33,198 nucleotides of DNA from Lachnospiraceae bacterium (GTDB lineage: Bacteria > Bacillota > Clostridia > Lachnospirales > Lachnospiraceae): the NCBI GenBank assembly GCA_017436305.1, contig JAFSDJ010000082.1:1-33198 (forward strand), written 5' to 3'. Below the pieces are notes generated by a model. The model saw only the letters and a list, made by a program, of their open reading frames with translations. It had not been told where the DNA came from and made no database searches. The translations under genes and the position numbers were made by a program. How positions within the stretch are numbered: the stretch's first letter is position 1; every line of letters begins with the position of its first letter. Of the stretch, positions 1-7,313 are shown in pieces.

Positions 1-453
1 ATCAGAAAGCTTCATGACTTTTCGTTCCGGTTGCTTCTCTACTCCATTATAAAAGATAATAAACTTTGGTGTGGGAAGCATAATCCGCCTGGAAGAGTAA
101 ATATTTTCGTCTGTTACCAGTTCCTCATAAAGTCTTGCTATGTAAAATAAGTCCCTAAGTGGCATATTTGGATTGAACGTAGACTGGTGTTCGTATAAGT
201 TCATCCGCATATCCAATACACAGGAAATATCATTTTTTACATTCATATAAATGGCATTTTCCAAAGTAGTGATGTCTAAATCGTCCGAATTGGTGTAATG
301 GGTGCCATTTACTGCATTGTATAGTATCAGCAATTCCCTTTTATCTTTAAATATCATCCGAAAGATAGTGTCCTTGTAATTACGGATTGTAGAGGACACT
401 TTTTTCTTTTTGTGCGTTTTCTTTGCACTGTTTTTTAGTGTGTGTTTTCTCAT
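1..453 (-). CDS. Rpn-family (PD-(D/E)XK) nuclease, 3' part cut by window
   Basis: The reading frame is open from an ATG at 453 down to base 1, giving 151 codons of an unfinished protein. The start has a strong AAGGAGG site 7 bases upstream. After a Lys-rich N-terminus (residues 1-20), the protein shows RNYKDTIFRMIFKDKREL, then NDISCVLDMRMNLYEHQS around residues 74-91 and NPNMPLRDLFYI. This is the layout of the recombination-promoting nuclease/putative transposase family (PD-(D/E)XK fold), in which an Asp (D81 here) and an E-x-Q pair (E88, Q90) belong to the active site. Such genes are usually multi-copy in Lachnospiraceae genomes and spread among related strains. The C-terminal part lies outside the window, so intactness cannot be judged. 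The family call is firm; the physiological role is not. Confidence 0.87.
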   Translation of the reverse strand, partial: MRKHTLKNSAKKTHKKKKVSSTIRNYKDTIFRMIFKDKRELLILYNAVNGTHYTNSDDLDITTLENAIYMNVKNDISCVLDMRMNLYEHQSTFNPNMPLRDLFYIARLYEELVTDENIYSSRRIMLPTPKFIIFYNGVEKQPERKVMKLSD

Positions 454-729
454 GTAAAACCTCCTTTTGGCAGGAGATTTTTAACATTAAAAAGTATCTT
501 TCAAAATATCTTTCAAAACCTCACTGCCTCTATTTACCTGTATTTCTGGGAAAATGAAAGCATTGATGTTCTTTGATTTGCGAAAGTTGCAAACTTGATA
601 TGGTTGATTTATTTGGGAATTAGAATATAAATGCTTTTGTTTATAGTAGCACGGAAATGTATGATTCGGCAATAGTTTTTTTATAAAATATTGATAAATT
701 TTTACAAAAGCCTGAAAAAACCCACATTC

Positions 730-1028
730 TCACATTGACATTTGCAAATCTGTCTCAATCTTTGTTTCAAGTGTACTATAGGGTACAACTTTATCTACCA
801 GTCTGGCTTTTTCACCATTTGTTATCAGATATGCTTTCTTTCTTGGCAAGCAAAGAATATCTTCTGGTGTCTTGAAGGCTCTGTAACCAATGAAATGTGC
901 CGTATCCAGGTCCTGCGTGCCCAGATAAAGCAAATGGTCACAGTTATTGATAATGGTTGTGGCTTCTGCTTTAGGATAGAGGCTTTCTAATTGTGACAGA
1001 CTCTGTAGAATCAAACTGACAGAAATGT
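730..1028 (-). pseudogene. VirD4/TraG conjugative coupling protein, C-terminal remnant
   Basis: About 95 codons remain, ending at 730. They read LILQSLSQLESLYP, then ATTIINNCDHLLYLGTQD, then LPRKKAYLITNGEKARLVDK. This matches the C-terminal half of the ATPase domain of VirD4/TraG type IV coupling proteins, which pump DNA-protein complexes into conjugation channels and are normally about 500-700 residues. Walker A and Walker B regions are absent. In the same frame a TAA lies at about 1033, just upstream of the conserved part, so the homology breaks off there. The only start is a TTG at 1014 without a convincing ribosome site. I read this as a stub left by deletion of a conjugative element, not as a working gene. 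Downstream there is no other recognisable transfer gene. Confidence 0.72.
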
Positions 1029-1411
1029 CTCCTTACCTGCGGGATTTAGACAGACCCAGAGCATTTGCAGGCACAATTGACAATGCAGTTTTATTCCATT
1101 ATTTACTCCATCGCATAGCAATCAGCCGGGGGAAAAACAGGGGGAATTACATTCAATTTGATACAATCCACAACATTGTTGCCCCATATCTGCCAAAGAG
1201 TATGAAAAACTACAGCAGCATGTTGAAAAGAAAAGTACTATCTATAATGTGTTATTATAAGGAAATTGATTATGTTTTAAGTGGCGGCTATATGAAAGAT
1301 TTTCACTATACATTAGAATATGGTAAACAGGAAATATCTTTTAGAAAAATTGGAATATTTGTAATAGAAAAACCTACAGAACAGAATGTGATTGCAAAAG
1401 TTTTCGTATAA
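1025..1411 (+). pseudogene. unrecognised protein fragment (128 codons)
   Basis: The frame has coding-like composition (SPYLRDLDRPRAFAGTIDN, then a helix-rich stretch with ISRGKNRGNYIQFDTIHN and YLPKSMKNYSS) and no family that I recognise. The ATG at 1025 lies inside sequence that still encodes the opposite-strand coupling-protein remnant, and no ribosome site precedes it. The frame simply stays open backwards into antisense of that remnant. The true 5' end therefore seems to be missing, with the join at about 1028. The 3' end overlaps by about 100 bases the end of the opposing ORF at 1313, so one of the two tails is probably not native. I treat it as a broken gene of unknown function. Confidence 0.4.
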
Positions 1412-1876
1412 AACGTCTGCTAAATCAGGTTCAACTTCTAAGCACGTCAATGTATTTTGGATAAAATACTCTTTTTCGGCTATTTTCTTTTGTAGCTGCA
1501 TATATTGTATCCAAATGATTCCCATGATACAGTTTTCCAAATATTCACTGTCGGGTTTCGGAGCATTTATGTATAAAACCTTGTATTGGTTTAAAAGCTC
1601 CATCCATTTATCATAAACAGAATCTGACATCAAACATATTATAAGTCTGTTATTGCGAAACGTCAGGTTCCATTCAATGCCCTCACAACCTCTTGTTTTC
1701 ATCTCTTCTAAAAGAAGGCTATTGATATGATTCAAACATCTTTCCACTAACACCGGGCACCAGCCGTATTGTTCAAGAAATCTCTTCATTTCACCGGTTT
1801 TTAACAATGGAGATGTGACAGATTGGAGGTTTGTTTTTAAATCATAATTTCTTTCATTAAAAGTAATTTTTCCCAA
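1313..1876 (-). CDS. hypothetical cytosolic protein, possibly the frameshifted tail of the upstream membrane gene
   Basis: A frame of 187 codons with no transmembrane segment and no domain I recognise. It begins inside the end of the preceding membrane-protein gene, overlapping it by 40 bases in a -1 frame. The only early start is a TTG at 1876 with no good ribosome site; the first ATG (MKRFLEQYGWCPVLVERC) also lacks one. Coding character is good from about residue 20 to 160 (KTRGCEGIEWNLTFRNNR), but the last 25 residues are Phe/Tyr-rich and look like read-through into unrelated DNA. Two readings are possible: a translationally coupled second gene, or one 350-residue protein (4 membrane helices plus cytosolic domain) split by a frameshift near 1838-1850. 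Confidence 0.45.
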   Translation of the reverse strand: MGKITFNERNYDLKTNLQSVTSPLLKTGEMKRFLEQYGWCPVLVERCLNHINSLLLEEMKTRGCEGIEWNLTFRNNRLIICLMSDSVYDKWMELLNQYKVLYINAPKPDSEYLENCIMGIIWIQYMQLQKKIAEKEYFIQNTLTCLEVEPDLADVLYENFCNHILFCRFFYYKYSNFSKRYFLFTIF

Positions 1877-2391
1877 ATTCTATAATAGAGGATTTCCAGC
1901 TTTTCATATTTATATTCTTCATTGCCTTTGAAAAACTTTATTTTCAGGGATTTTTTCACAGTATCATTGTTAAAATATACCTGCAAAACCCTAAATACCA
2001 TGTAGGTCAGAATCAGTACTTCTATTATGGCTAAGATGGTCATTAACAAATATCTTTCCCATGTAAAACTAATTACTGACAATAATAGAATATAAAATGT
2101 ATAAATAGACAAATCTATCAGATTAAAGCCTGCCGGTTCAACCAACTTTAAATGTACCAGATTCTCCCAAAGAACCATATTGTTCTTATCCGATAATACA
2201 GCCAGTACAGAAATTATAAGAAATGCGGAAGCAAACTGCTCTATCAAAACAGACAGACTGTCTTCCGGCGATAAAATGGAAAAAGGTATTTCTTTTAAAG
2301 TAAAAAAGAGTATAGCAAACATAATACTACATAGAATTAAAATGGCGCAGACATAAATTTTATTTCTATTTTTATTCATAATCTTATTCAT
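1837..2391 (-). CDS. hypothetical membrane protein with about four membrane helices
   Basis: 184 codons from an ATG at 2391 with a GAGGA ribosome site five bases upstream. Hydrophobic stretches lie near residues 10-30 (VCAILILCSIMFAILFFTL), 48-65 (FASAFLIISVLAVL), 95-110 and 115-135 (LLMTILAIIEVLILTYMVF), with a charged tail (KFFKGNEEYKYEKLEILYY) predicted to be cytosolic. I recognise no family. The gene has its own well-defined promoter upstream and overlaps the next ORF. Small membrane proteins paired with a soluble partner next to mobile-element debris are sometimes abortive-infection or toxin systems, but nothing in the sequence proves that here. Confidence 0.6.
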   Translation of the reverse strand: MNKIMNKNRNKIYVCAILILCSIMFAILFFTLKEIPFSILSPEDSLSVLIEQFASAFLIISVLAVLSDKNNMVLWENLVHLKLVEPAGFNLIDLSIYTFYILLLSVISFTWERYLLMTILAIIEVLILTYMVFRVLQVYFNNDTVKKSLKIKFFKGNEEYKYEKLEILYYRIWEKLLLMKEIMI

Positions 2392-2465
2392 AATTTTCCT
2401 CGATTAATGGGGGTGTTAATTCCCCGCATCTTATTTCGTTTTTCCCCACTTATATTTATTGGATA

Positions 2466-2494
2466 AATATAGCATAAATATCTTTATGCGTGAA
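2466..2494 (-). promoter_or_regulatory. sigma-A-type promoter of the 2391 membrane gene with an embedded dyad
   Basis: Read on the minus strand, TTCACG (2494-2489) and TATATT (2471-2466) are 17 bases apart, and the -10 is preceded by TGC (extended -10). The spacer contains a perfect 7-4-7 inverted repeat, GCATAAA (2472-2478), TATC, TTTATGC (2483-2489), placed where a repressor would block the polymerase. The start codon lies about 70 bases further on. No regulator gene is adjacent. Confidence 0.5.
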
Positions 2495-2522
2495 GTAAAA
2501 TATAAAAACAGTCTCGTAGCAA

Positions 2523-2561
2523 GTGCTTTTTATACGCAAAAAGGTGCTTTTTATACGCAAA
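2523..2561. repeat. two identical 18-bp direct repeats, 21-bp period
   Basis: GTGCTTTTTATACGCAAA occurs at 2523-2540 and again at 2544-2561 with three bases between the copies. A 21-bp period is two helical turns, so both copies face the same side of DNA. They lie in the divergent intergenic region, 30-70 bases upstream of the promoter of the 2391 gene and about 100 bases upstream of the decayed GH5 gene. The placement suits a regulator-binding site, but that is inference. Confidence 0.6.
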
Positions 2562-2662
2562 TTATTCGAAAAATCGGGAAATATGATAGGATACACAAGT
2601 ATTGATTTAATTGTTGTTTATTGGCGATAAAAATGTAAAAATTCAATAAAGGAGGGAGTGGC

Positions 2663-3072
2663 ATGGTAAATCGATTAAATAAAATATTTGTTGACACTGT
2701 GCGCAACACGGGAGAAAATAATAAAGACAGATATCTATTAATCTGCCCATATGCCACAAATCATCTGGAGGTAGCTATGGAAGCTTTAGAAATACCGGAT
2801 GGCAACATTATTGTTTCCATTCATATGTATCCACCCTATACATTCTGTCAGGATGAGGGTGCAATTACAACATGGAACATGGAAGATGAGGAATGTGCCG
2901 GATATGCTGAGGAAGTGCGCAGATATTTTGCGGACATGGAACGCTTATTTGTAAAAAAGGAATTCCGGTTGTATGGTGGGATAATGGAAGTAATTATGGG
3001 ATCATGGATAGAGAAAAGTATGAATGGACATTTCCGCAGATTAAGGATTTGTTGATAAAAATAGTTTCATAA
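2663..3072 (+). pseudogene. glycoside hydrolase family 5 (endoglucanase) remnant, frameshifted and internally deleted
   Basis: The frame from ATG 2663 reads VNRLNKIFVDTVRNTG, then RYLLICPYAT, then NIIVSIHMYPPYTF, the segment that follows the catalytic NEP acid/base glutamate in GH5 cellulases. At the six-A run 2953-2958 the frame breaks. Restoring one A gives FVKKGIPVVWWDNGSNYG and then MDREKYEWTFPQIKDLL, ending at TAA 3070-3072. In intact relatives KKGIPV is followed by the nucleophile motif (GEFG) and some 30 more residues before the WWDNG tail. Here one GIPV stretch runs directly into WWDNG, so that block is missing. The first half of the enzyme (with NEP) and the signal peptide are also missing. 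Read straight through, the ORF ends at 3055 with a nonsense tail. A good AAAGGAGGG site happens to precede the ATG, so a short product might still be translated, but it cannot be an active enzyme. Confidence 0.8.
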
Positions 3073-3081
3073 AAATAGTAT
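3052..3081 (+). promoter_or_regulatory. candidate promoter for the NCS2 permease operon
   Basis: TTGATA (3052-3057) and TAGTAT (3076-3081) are 18 bases apart, 24 bases upstream of the permease start. It overlaps the end of the GH5 remnant, so the permease operon would be driven from within degraded sequence. The match is moderate. Confidence 0.38.
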
Positions 3082-3104
3082 CAATATGCAGACACGGAGG
3101 AGAA

Positions 3105-4457
3105 ATGGATTATTTTAATCTGAAATTTCATAATACAACAATAAAAAATGAAATATTTGCAGGAATAGCCATGTTTATGGCTATGTCTTATATTTTAGTG
3201 GTTTGTCCCACGGTGCTTTCAGAAATTGGAATGAACTACAATGGAGTGTTTCTTGCTACTGTATGTGTGTCAGGAGTCACTACAATTGTTTCAGCATTTT
3301 ATACAAAATTGCCCATTGCACTTGCTCCGGGGTTGGGCATTACCAGTATATTTTTGTCCTTGGCAACAGGTGAACAACCGCTGCATTGGACTATTTTACT
3401 GCTTGCTACATATGTTGCGGGAATCGTTATCTGTGGATTTGTTGGATTCGGACTCTATGATAAAATCATGGAAATTATGGATGAAGATTTCAGAAGAATG
3501 ATTATGTCCGGAATCGGACTTGCACTTCTTTTGTATGGGATTAGTACCACAGGGTTATTAGTCAAAAAAAATGGCTTCTATACAATTGGAAAAATTGAAG
3601 TTATTCCGCTACTAATCTGTGCTATAAGCATTTCTGTAATTTATATGGCGAAAATGTTGAGAAAGAAAGGCTTTGTATTATTCGGATTAGTGGTGGCCTA
3701 TTGCCTGGGTATTTGTGCCAATTATTATGAGGCTTATCAGACTGCGGGCATTTCGGTAGTGGCATACCTAAAAGAAGTATTTAGTTTTTCCTATGATGTC
3801 AGGGAGATTAGTCAGGTTATGCTTTCATTTCCTGATGTTATAGAGTTATTTTCTGATAAACAGCAGATTGTACTATTTATGAATGCAGTATTTGTATTTA
3901 CCATGGGGCATTTTTTCAATGCAATTGGTACCAATACATCTTCTTTTGATGCCATTAGCAGTGACATAGATGCAAGAATAAAGGATACGGTCAGTTTGAA
4001 AAGAATAATCACTGTAGACGGGGTAGGAAATATCGTCAGTGGATTAATGGGGACTGCATCTGTAACTACTTATGCGGAGTCTTTGGTAGGTATTGTATGT
4101 GGTGGAAAAACCGGAATTACGGCTTTAACCACAGGATGCCTGTTTTTACTGTGCTTTTTCTTTGCGCCTTTATTTACATCAATGGCTTCTTATGTTGCAG
4201 CCCCGGCACTGATTTATGTAGGTCTGACACTTACATTGCGATTTAGAGAATTTGACAGAAACAGAAAGCTACCGTTCCTTTTTGGATTGTGTATTATTAC
4301 ATATGTTGGTATCAGCTTTAATATAGGAAATGCGGTATTGTACGGTTTAATTATATATACAATTATTAAGGCTGCTGTTACAAAGCAGAAACCTATTAAA
4401 CATTGGTGGATTATGCTGATTTTTGCAATTGTTCATATTTTGTTGAATCTGGTGTAA
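3105..4457 (+). CDS. NCS2-family permease (purine/nucleobase, AzgA/PbuG-like)
   Basis: A 450-residue polytopic membrane protein, close to the usual 430-490 of the AzgA branch of the nucleobase-cation symporter-2 family, which imports adenine, guanine or hypoxanthine with protons. Recognisable family segments are [19 protein letters not shown] near residue 15, [15 protein letters not shown] near 70, [15 protein letters not shown] near 270, and the [12 protein letters not shown]-like re-entrant region ([19 protein letters not shown]) near 310. About 12 membrane helices can be drawn. The ATG has a GGAGGAG site six bases upstream. The next gene, a sensor kinase, begins 13 bases after the stop, so the two should be co-transcribed. 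Substrate specificity cannot be read from sequence alone; the divergence from canonical AzgA motifs leaves room for another nucleobase. Confidence 0.85.
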   Translation: MDYFNLKFHNTTIKNEIFAGIAMFMAMSYILVVCPTVLSEIGMNYNGVFLATVCVSGVTTIVSAFYTKLPIALAPGLGITSIFLSLATGEQPLHWTILLLATYVAGIVICGFVGFGLYDKIMEIMDEDFRRMIMSGIGLALLLYGISTTGLLVKKNGFYTIGKIEVIPLLICAISISVIYMAKMLRKKGFVLFGLVVAYCLGICANYYEAYQTAGISVVAYLKEVFSFSYDVREISQVMLSFPDVIELFSDKQQIVLFMNAVFVFTMGHFFNAIGTNTSSFDAISSDIDARIKDTVSLKRIITVDGVGNIVSGLMGTASVTTYAESLVGIVCGGKTGITALTTGCLFLLCFFFAPLFTSMASYVAAPALIYVGLTLTLRFREFDRNRKLPFLFGLCIITYVGISFNIGNAVLYGLIIYTIIKAAVTKQKPIKHWWIMLIFAIVHILLNLV

Positions 4458-4470
4458 AGGGGGATTGGAT

Positions 4471-7299
4471 ATGGAGTTGTTACTTCTGGTTATTTTCATT
4501 GCACTGGGTACAGTATCCTTTGTATTAGCTGTCAATAACATAATACAGGAGGATAAAAATTATGTAGGAAACTGGTATTTTTTATTTCTCGGTTTGTTCA
4601 GTTTTCTATGGAATTTGGGAATGGGTGTCTTTACCTTGCAGACCACCACGGAGTCGGCAATATTCTGGAGAGCCTTTTATCTCATTGGAATATTGGGATT
4701 TATTGCAATGGCAGGTCTGCTTGTAGGTATCTGGCTGGATACTCCCTCTTGGTTTAACAGGATAGTAAATGGATATATTGTTTTTGGGGCGTTATTAATA
4801 TATCCGCTTATAAGCACTTCAAAGGCATGTGAATTTGTATTAACAGAATATGGAATATCATATATAGCAGTAGATTATCTGGGACGAAATATTTACAATG
4901 TATATCTGGTGGGATATATTTTGTTGGTTTGTGCTGAAATTATGTATTGTCTGCTCAGACATTCAAGAAAAAGAGAAAAGGTTATGGCAAAAACCTGTCT
5001 GCTGATTTTAATATTTGTATGTACCGGTCTTATGATGGATACGTTTATTATGGGATCCCAGCGGCCAGCATTCCCGGCAACTGCTATACTGCAGTCCCCT
5101 GCTGTAATTTTTGCATATGCTATTTCAAGAAAAACAAAGATTAACAACATAAGTATTCAGAACTTATCGGACTATATTTATGCAAGTGTAAATGTACCTG
5201 TACTTATTGTAGGTGAGGAACGATACCTGAAAATCTGTAATGCAACAGCAATTCATTTTTTTGATATGCCGGATGAACTTTTGAAACAGAAAAAAATAGA
5301 TGACTTGTTTGAAATGCCGGAAAACTCATTAGAGAATAGTGGAAAAATATCAGAAAGCATGGAATGCATGTGTACATTAAATCATAAGATATGCAAGCTG
5401 CAGATAAGTCATATAAAAGACAGCTATAATGAATTTCTCAGTGATATTATCGTTGTAAATGACATGTCGGAAACTTATGAGATTATTGATGAGTTAAATT
5501 TGGCTAAAGATGAGGCTGAAAGAGCCAATGAGGCAAAGAGTGCGTTTTTAGCTAATATGAGTCATGAGATAAGAACTCCCATGAATTCTATTATCGGAAT
5601 GAGCGAGCTTTTGCTCCGTGAGGATTTGGATAGTGAAATGGCATCCAAGATTAGGCTTATTTACGAGTCAGGAAAAGGCCTTCTTAGTATAATTAATGAT
5701 ATATTGGATTTGTCAAAAATTGAAGCAGGTAAGTATGAATTTATTGACAGTGAGTATGAACTTGGGGCTGTAATTTTAGATGTATATGAAATGTTTCATG
5801 TAAAATTGCAGAGAAGTAATGTTCGGTTAGAGATAGAGATTGATAAAAATGTTCCAAGTGTTTTATTTGGTGATTCTATTCGTGTAAAACAGATTTTAAT
5901 CAATATTTTAGGTAATGCTGTAAAATTCACCAATAAAGGATATATCAAATTATTTGTTTCCAGTGAAAACTATGAAGAAAAAAAAGAGAAAATTATTTTT
6001 AAAGTAGAGGACACGGGAATCGGTATAAAAAAAGAAGATATCAAAAAACTTTTTGGTGCATTTAATCAAGTAGATACAAAAAAGAATCGTGCTGTACAGG
6101 GAACCGGTCTTGGACTGGCAATTGCAAAAAATCTGTGTGAATTCATGAACGGCTCTATTGATGTGGAAAGTGTTTATGGTCAGGGAACAACCTTTATAAT
6201 TACGATTATTCAACCGGTTGTTGACAATACTCCATTAAATATATCCGATGTAAAGAAATCTCATGTTGATGAAAAGGAAAAAATATACAGGCCGAAAGCT
6301 ATAGAAAACATGATTGGCAGGAAGATATTAGTTGTAGATGATAATGCTACCAATTTACTGATTGCTAAAAACCTGTTAGATCCATATAAACTAATTGTTG
6401 ATACTGCTTCCAGTGGAAAAGAGGCACTTACAAAAGCAGGAGACAATCAATATGACTTAATTTTTATGGATCATATGATGCCTGAAATGGACGGAGTGGA
6501 AACAACGCGAATTCTTCGGGAAATGGATGCCGCATATTGTAAAGAGGTGCCTGTTGTAGCATTAACAGCCAATGCTGTATATGGCGCACGAAAAGAACTG
6601 TTGGAATCCGGTTTCTGTGATTATGTAGCAAAACCCATAGACGTAAAACAATTGGAAGAGGTTCTCAAAAAATATTTAGATATTAAATCAAAAGACAACA
6701 CTAAATCAGAAAAGGCATGTGTATCCATCGAAATAGAGGGAATTGATGCCGCATATTCAATGAAACGGTTCCGCATGAATGAAGATACATATCTTGGTAT
6801 TTTAAAGACCTACCATATGGATTTACCGGCTTCCTTAAAACGCGTTATATCTGCAAAATTAAAGGGAGATGTGGAAAATTTTGTAATAGATGCACATGGT
6901 ATTAAATCCACAAGTGCAAGTATAGGGGCTATGGAGCTGTCGGAGCTTGCAAAACAAATGGAGTATGCGGGAAAAGAAGAAAATCTGGAATTTATTGATG
7001 AACATATGACACAATTTGTTGATTGTTGTGAGAAAACCATAAGATCACTGGATGAATTTTTTTCTACAGACGAAAAAGAAACAAAAGAAATGGAGCTTAG
7101 TGTACTGGATGAAGAATGGTTACACAGCATAAGTATGGCATGTGAGGACATGGATTCATCAAGAGCTTCTGAGTTATTGGATGTGATTCAGGGAAAGCGG
7201 TTTTTAGAGGAAGAAGAAAGAATTGTGAAGCAAATCCGGGAATATGTAGAACAATACGATTATGATGAAGTAGTTTCTTTATTACAAGGAAGAATATAG
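4471..7299 (+). CDS. hybrid sensor histidine kinase (7TM-like, HisKA, HATPase, REC, HPt)
   Basis: I start at ATG 4471 (AAGGGGG seven bases upstream) instead of TTG 4465, which would leave one base of spacing. The 942-residue protein has about seven membrane helices in residues 1-215, a short PAS-like linker (about 225-335), a coiled-coil [15 protein letters not shown], HisKA with [12 protein letters not shown] (phospho-His365), a HATPase with N box ([12 protein letters not shown]), DTGIGI and GTGLGLAI, a receiver domain ([10 protein letters not shown], phospho-Asp667 in [11 protein letters not shown]), and an HPt domain with [13 protein letters not shown] (His809). All phosphorelay residues are present, so a His-Asp-His relay is expected within one chain, ending on a separate receiver. 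The obvious target is the REC-HD-GYP protein that starts 14 bases after its stop. The stimulus is unknown; the upstream permease suggests a nucleobase-related signal, which is inference. Confidence 0.93.
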   Translation: MELLLLVIFIALGTVSFVLAVNNIIQEDKNYVGNWYFLFLGLFSFLWNLGMGVFTLQTTTESAIFWRAFYLIGILGFIAMAGLLVGIWLDTPSWFNRIVNGYIVFGALLIYPLISTSKACEFVLTEYGISYIAVDYLGRNIYNVYLVGYILLVCAEIMYCLLRHSRKREKVMAKTCLLILIFVCTGLMMDTFIMGSQRPAFPATAILQSPAVIFAYAISRKTKINNISIQNLSDYIYASVNVPVLIVGEERYLKICNATAIHFFDMPDELLKQKKIDDLFEMPENSLENSGKISESMECMCTLNHKICKLQISHIKDSYNEFLSDIIVVNDMSETYEIIDELNLAKDEAERANEAKSAFLANMSHEIRTPMNSIIGMSELLLREDLDSEMASKIRLIYESGKGLLSIINDILDLSKIEAGKYEFIDSEYELGAVILDVYEMFHVKLQRSNVRLEIEIDKNVPSVLFGDSIRVKQILINILGNAVKFTNKGYIKLFVSSENYEEKKEKIIFKVEDTGIGIKKEDIKKLFGAFNQVDTKKNRAVQGTGLGLAIAKNLCEFMNGSIDVESVYGQGTTFIITIIQPVVDNTPLNISDVKKSHVDEKEKIYRPKAIENMIGRKILVVDDNATNLLIAKNLLDPYKLIVDTASSGKEALTKAGDNQYDLIFMDHMMPEMDGVETTRILREMDAAYCKEVPVVALTANAVYGARKELLESGFCDYVAKPIDVKQLEEVLKKYLDIKSKDNTKSEKACVSIEIEGIDAAYSMKRFRMNEDTYLGILKTYHMDLPASLKRVISAKLKGDVENFVIDAHGIKSTSASIGAMELSELAKQMEYAGKEENLEFIDEHMTQFVDCCEKTIRSLDEFFSTDEKETKEMELSVLDEEWLHSISMACEDMDSSRASELLDVIQGKRFLEEEERIVKQIREYVEQYDYDEVVSLLQGRI

Positions 7300-7313
7300 G
7301 ATGAGGAAGGCGT

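Noticed and set aside
487-672. 61-codon minus-strand ORF
   Set aside because: No ribosome site, no family motif, composition like noncoding AT-rich DNA between the nuclease gene and the TraG stub.
742-990. 82-codon plus-strand ORF
   Set aside because: It is the antisense of the recognisable TraG remnant.
1838-1856. programmed -1 frameshift between the two ORFs
   Set aside because: The A-rich run there does not form a slippery heptamer in the zero frame, so mutation or coupling is more likely than recoding.
2523-2561. CRISPR-like repeat
   Set aside because: Only two copies with a three-base gap; no spacers or cas genes.
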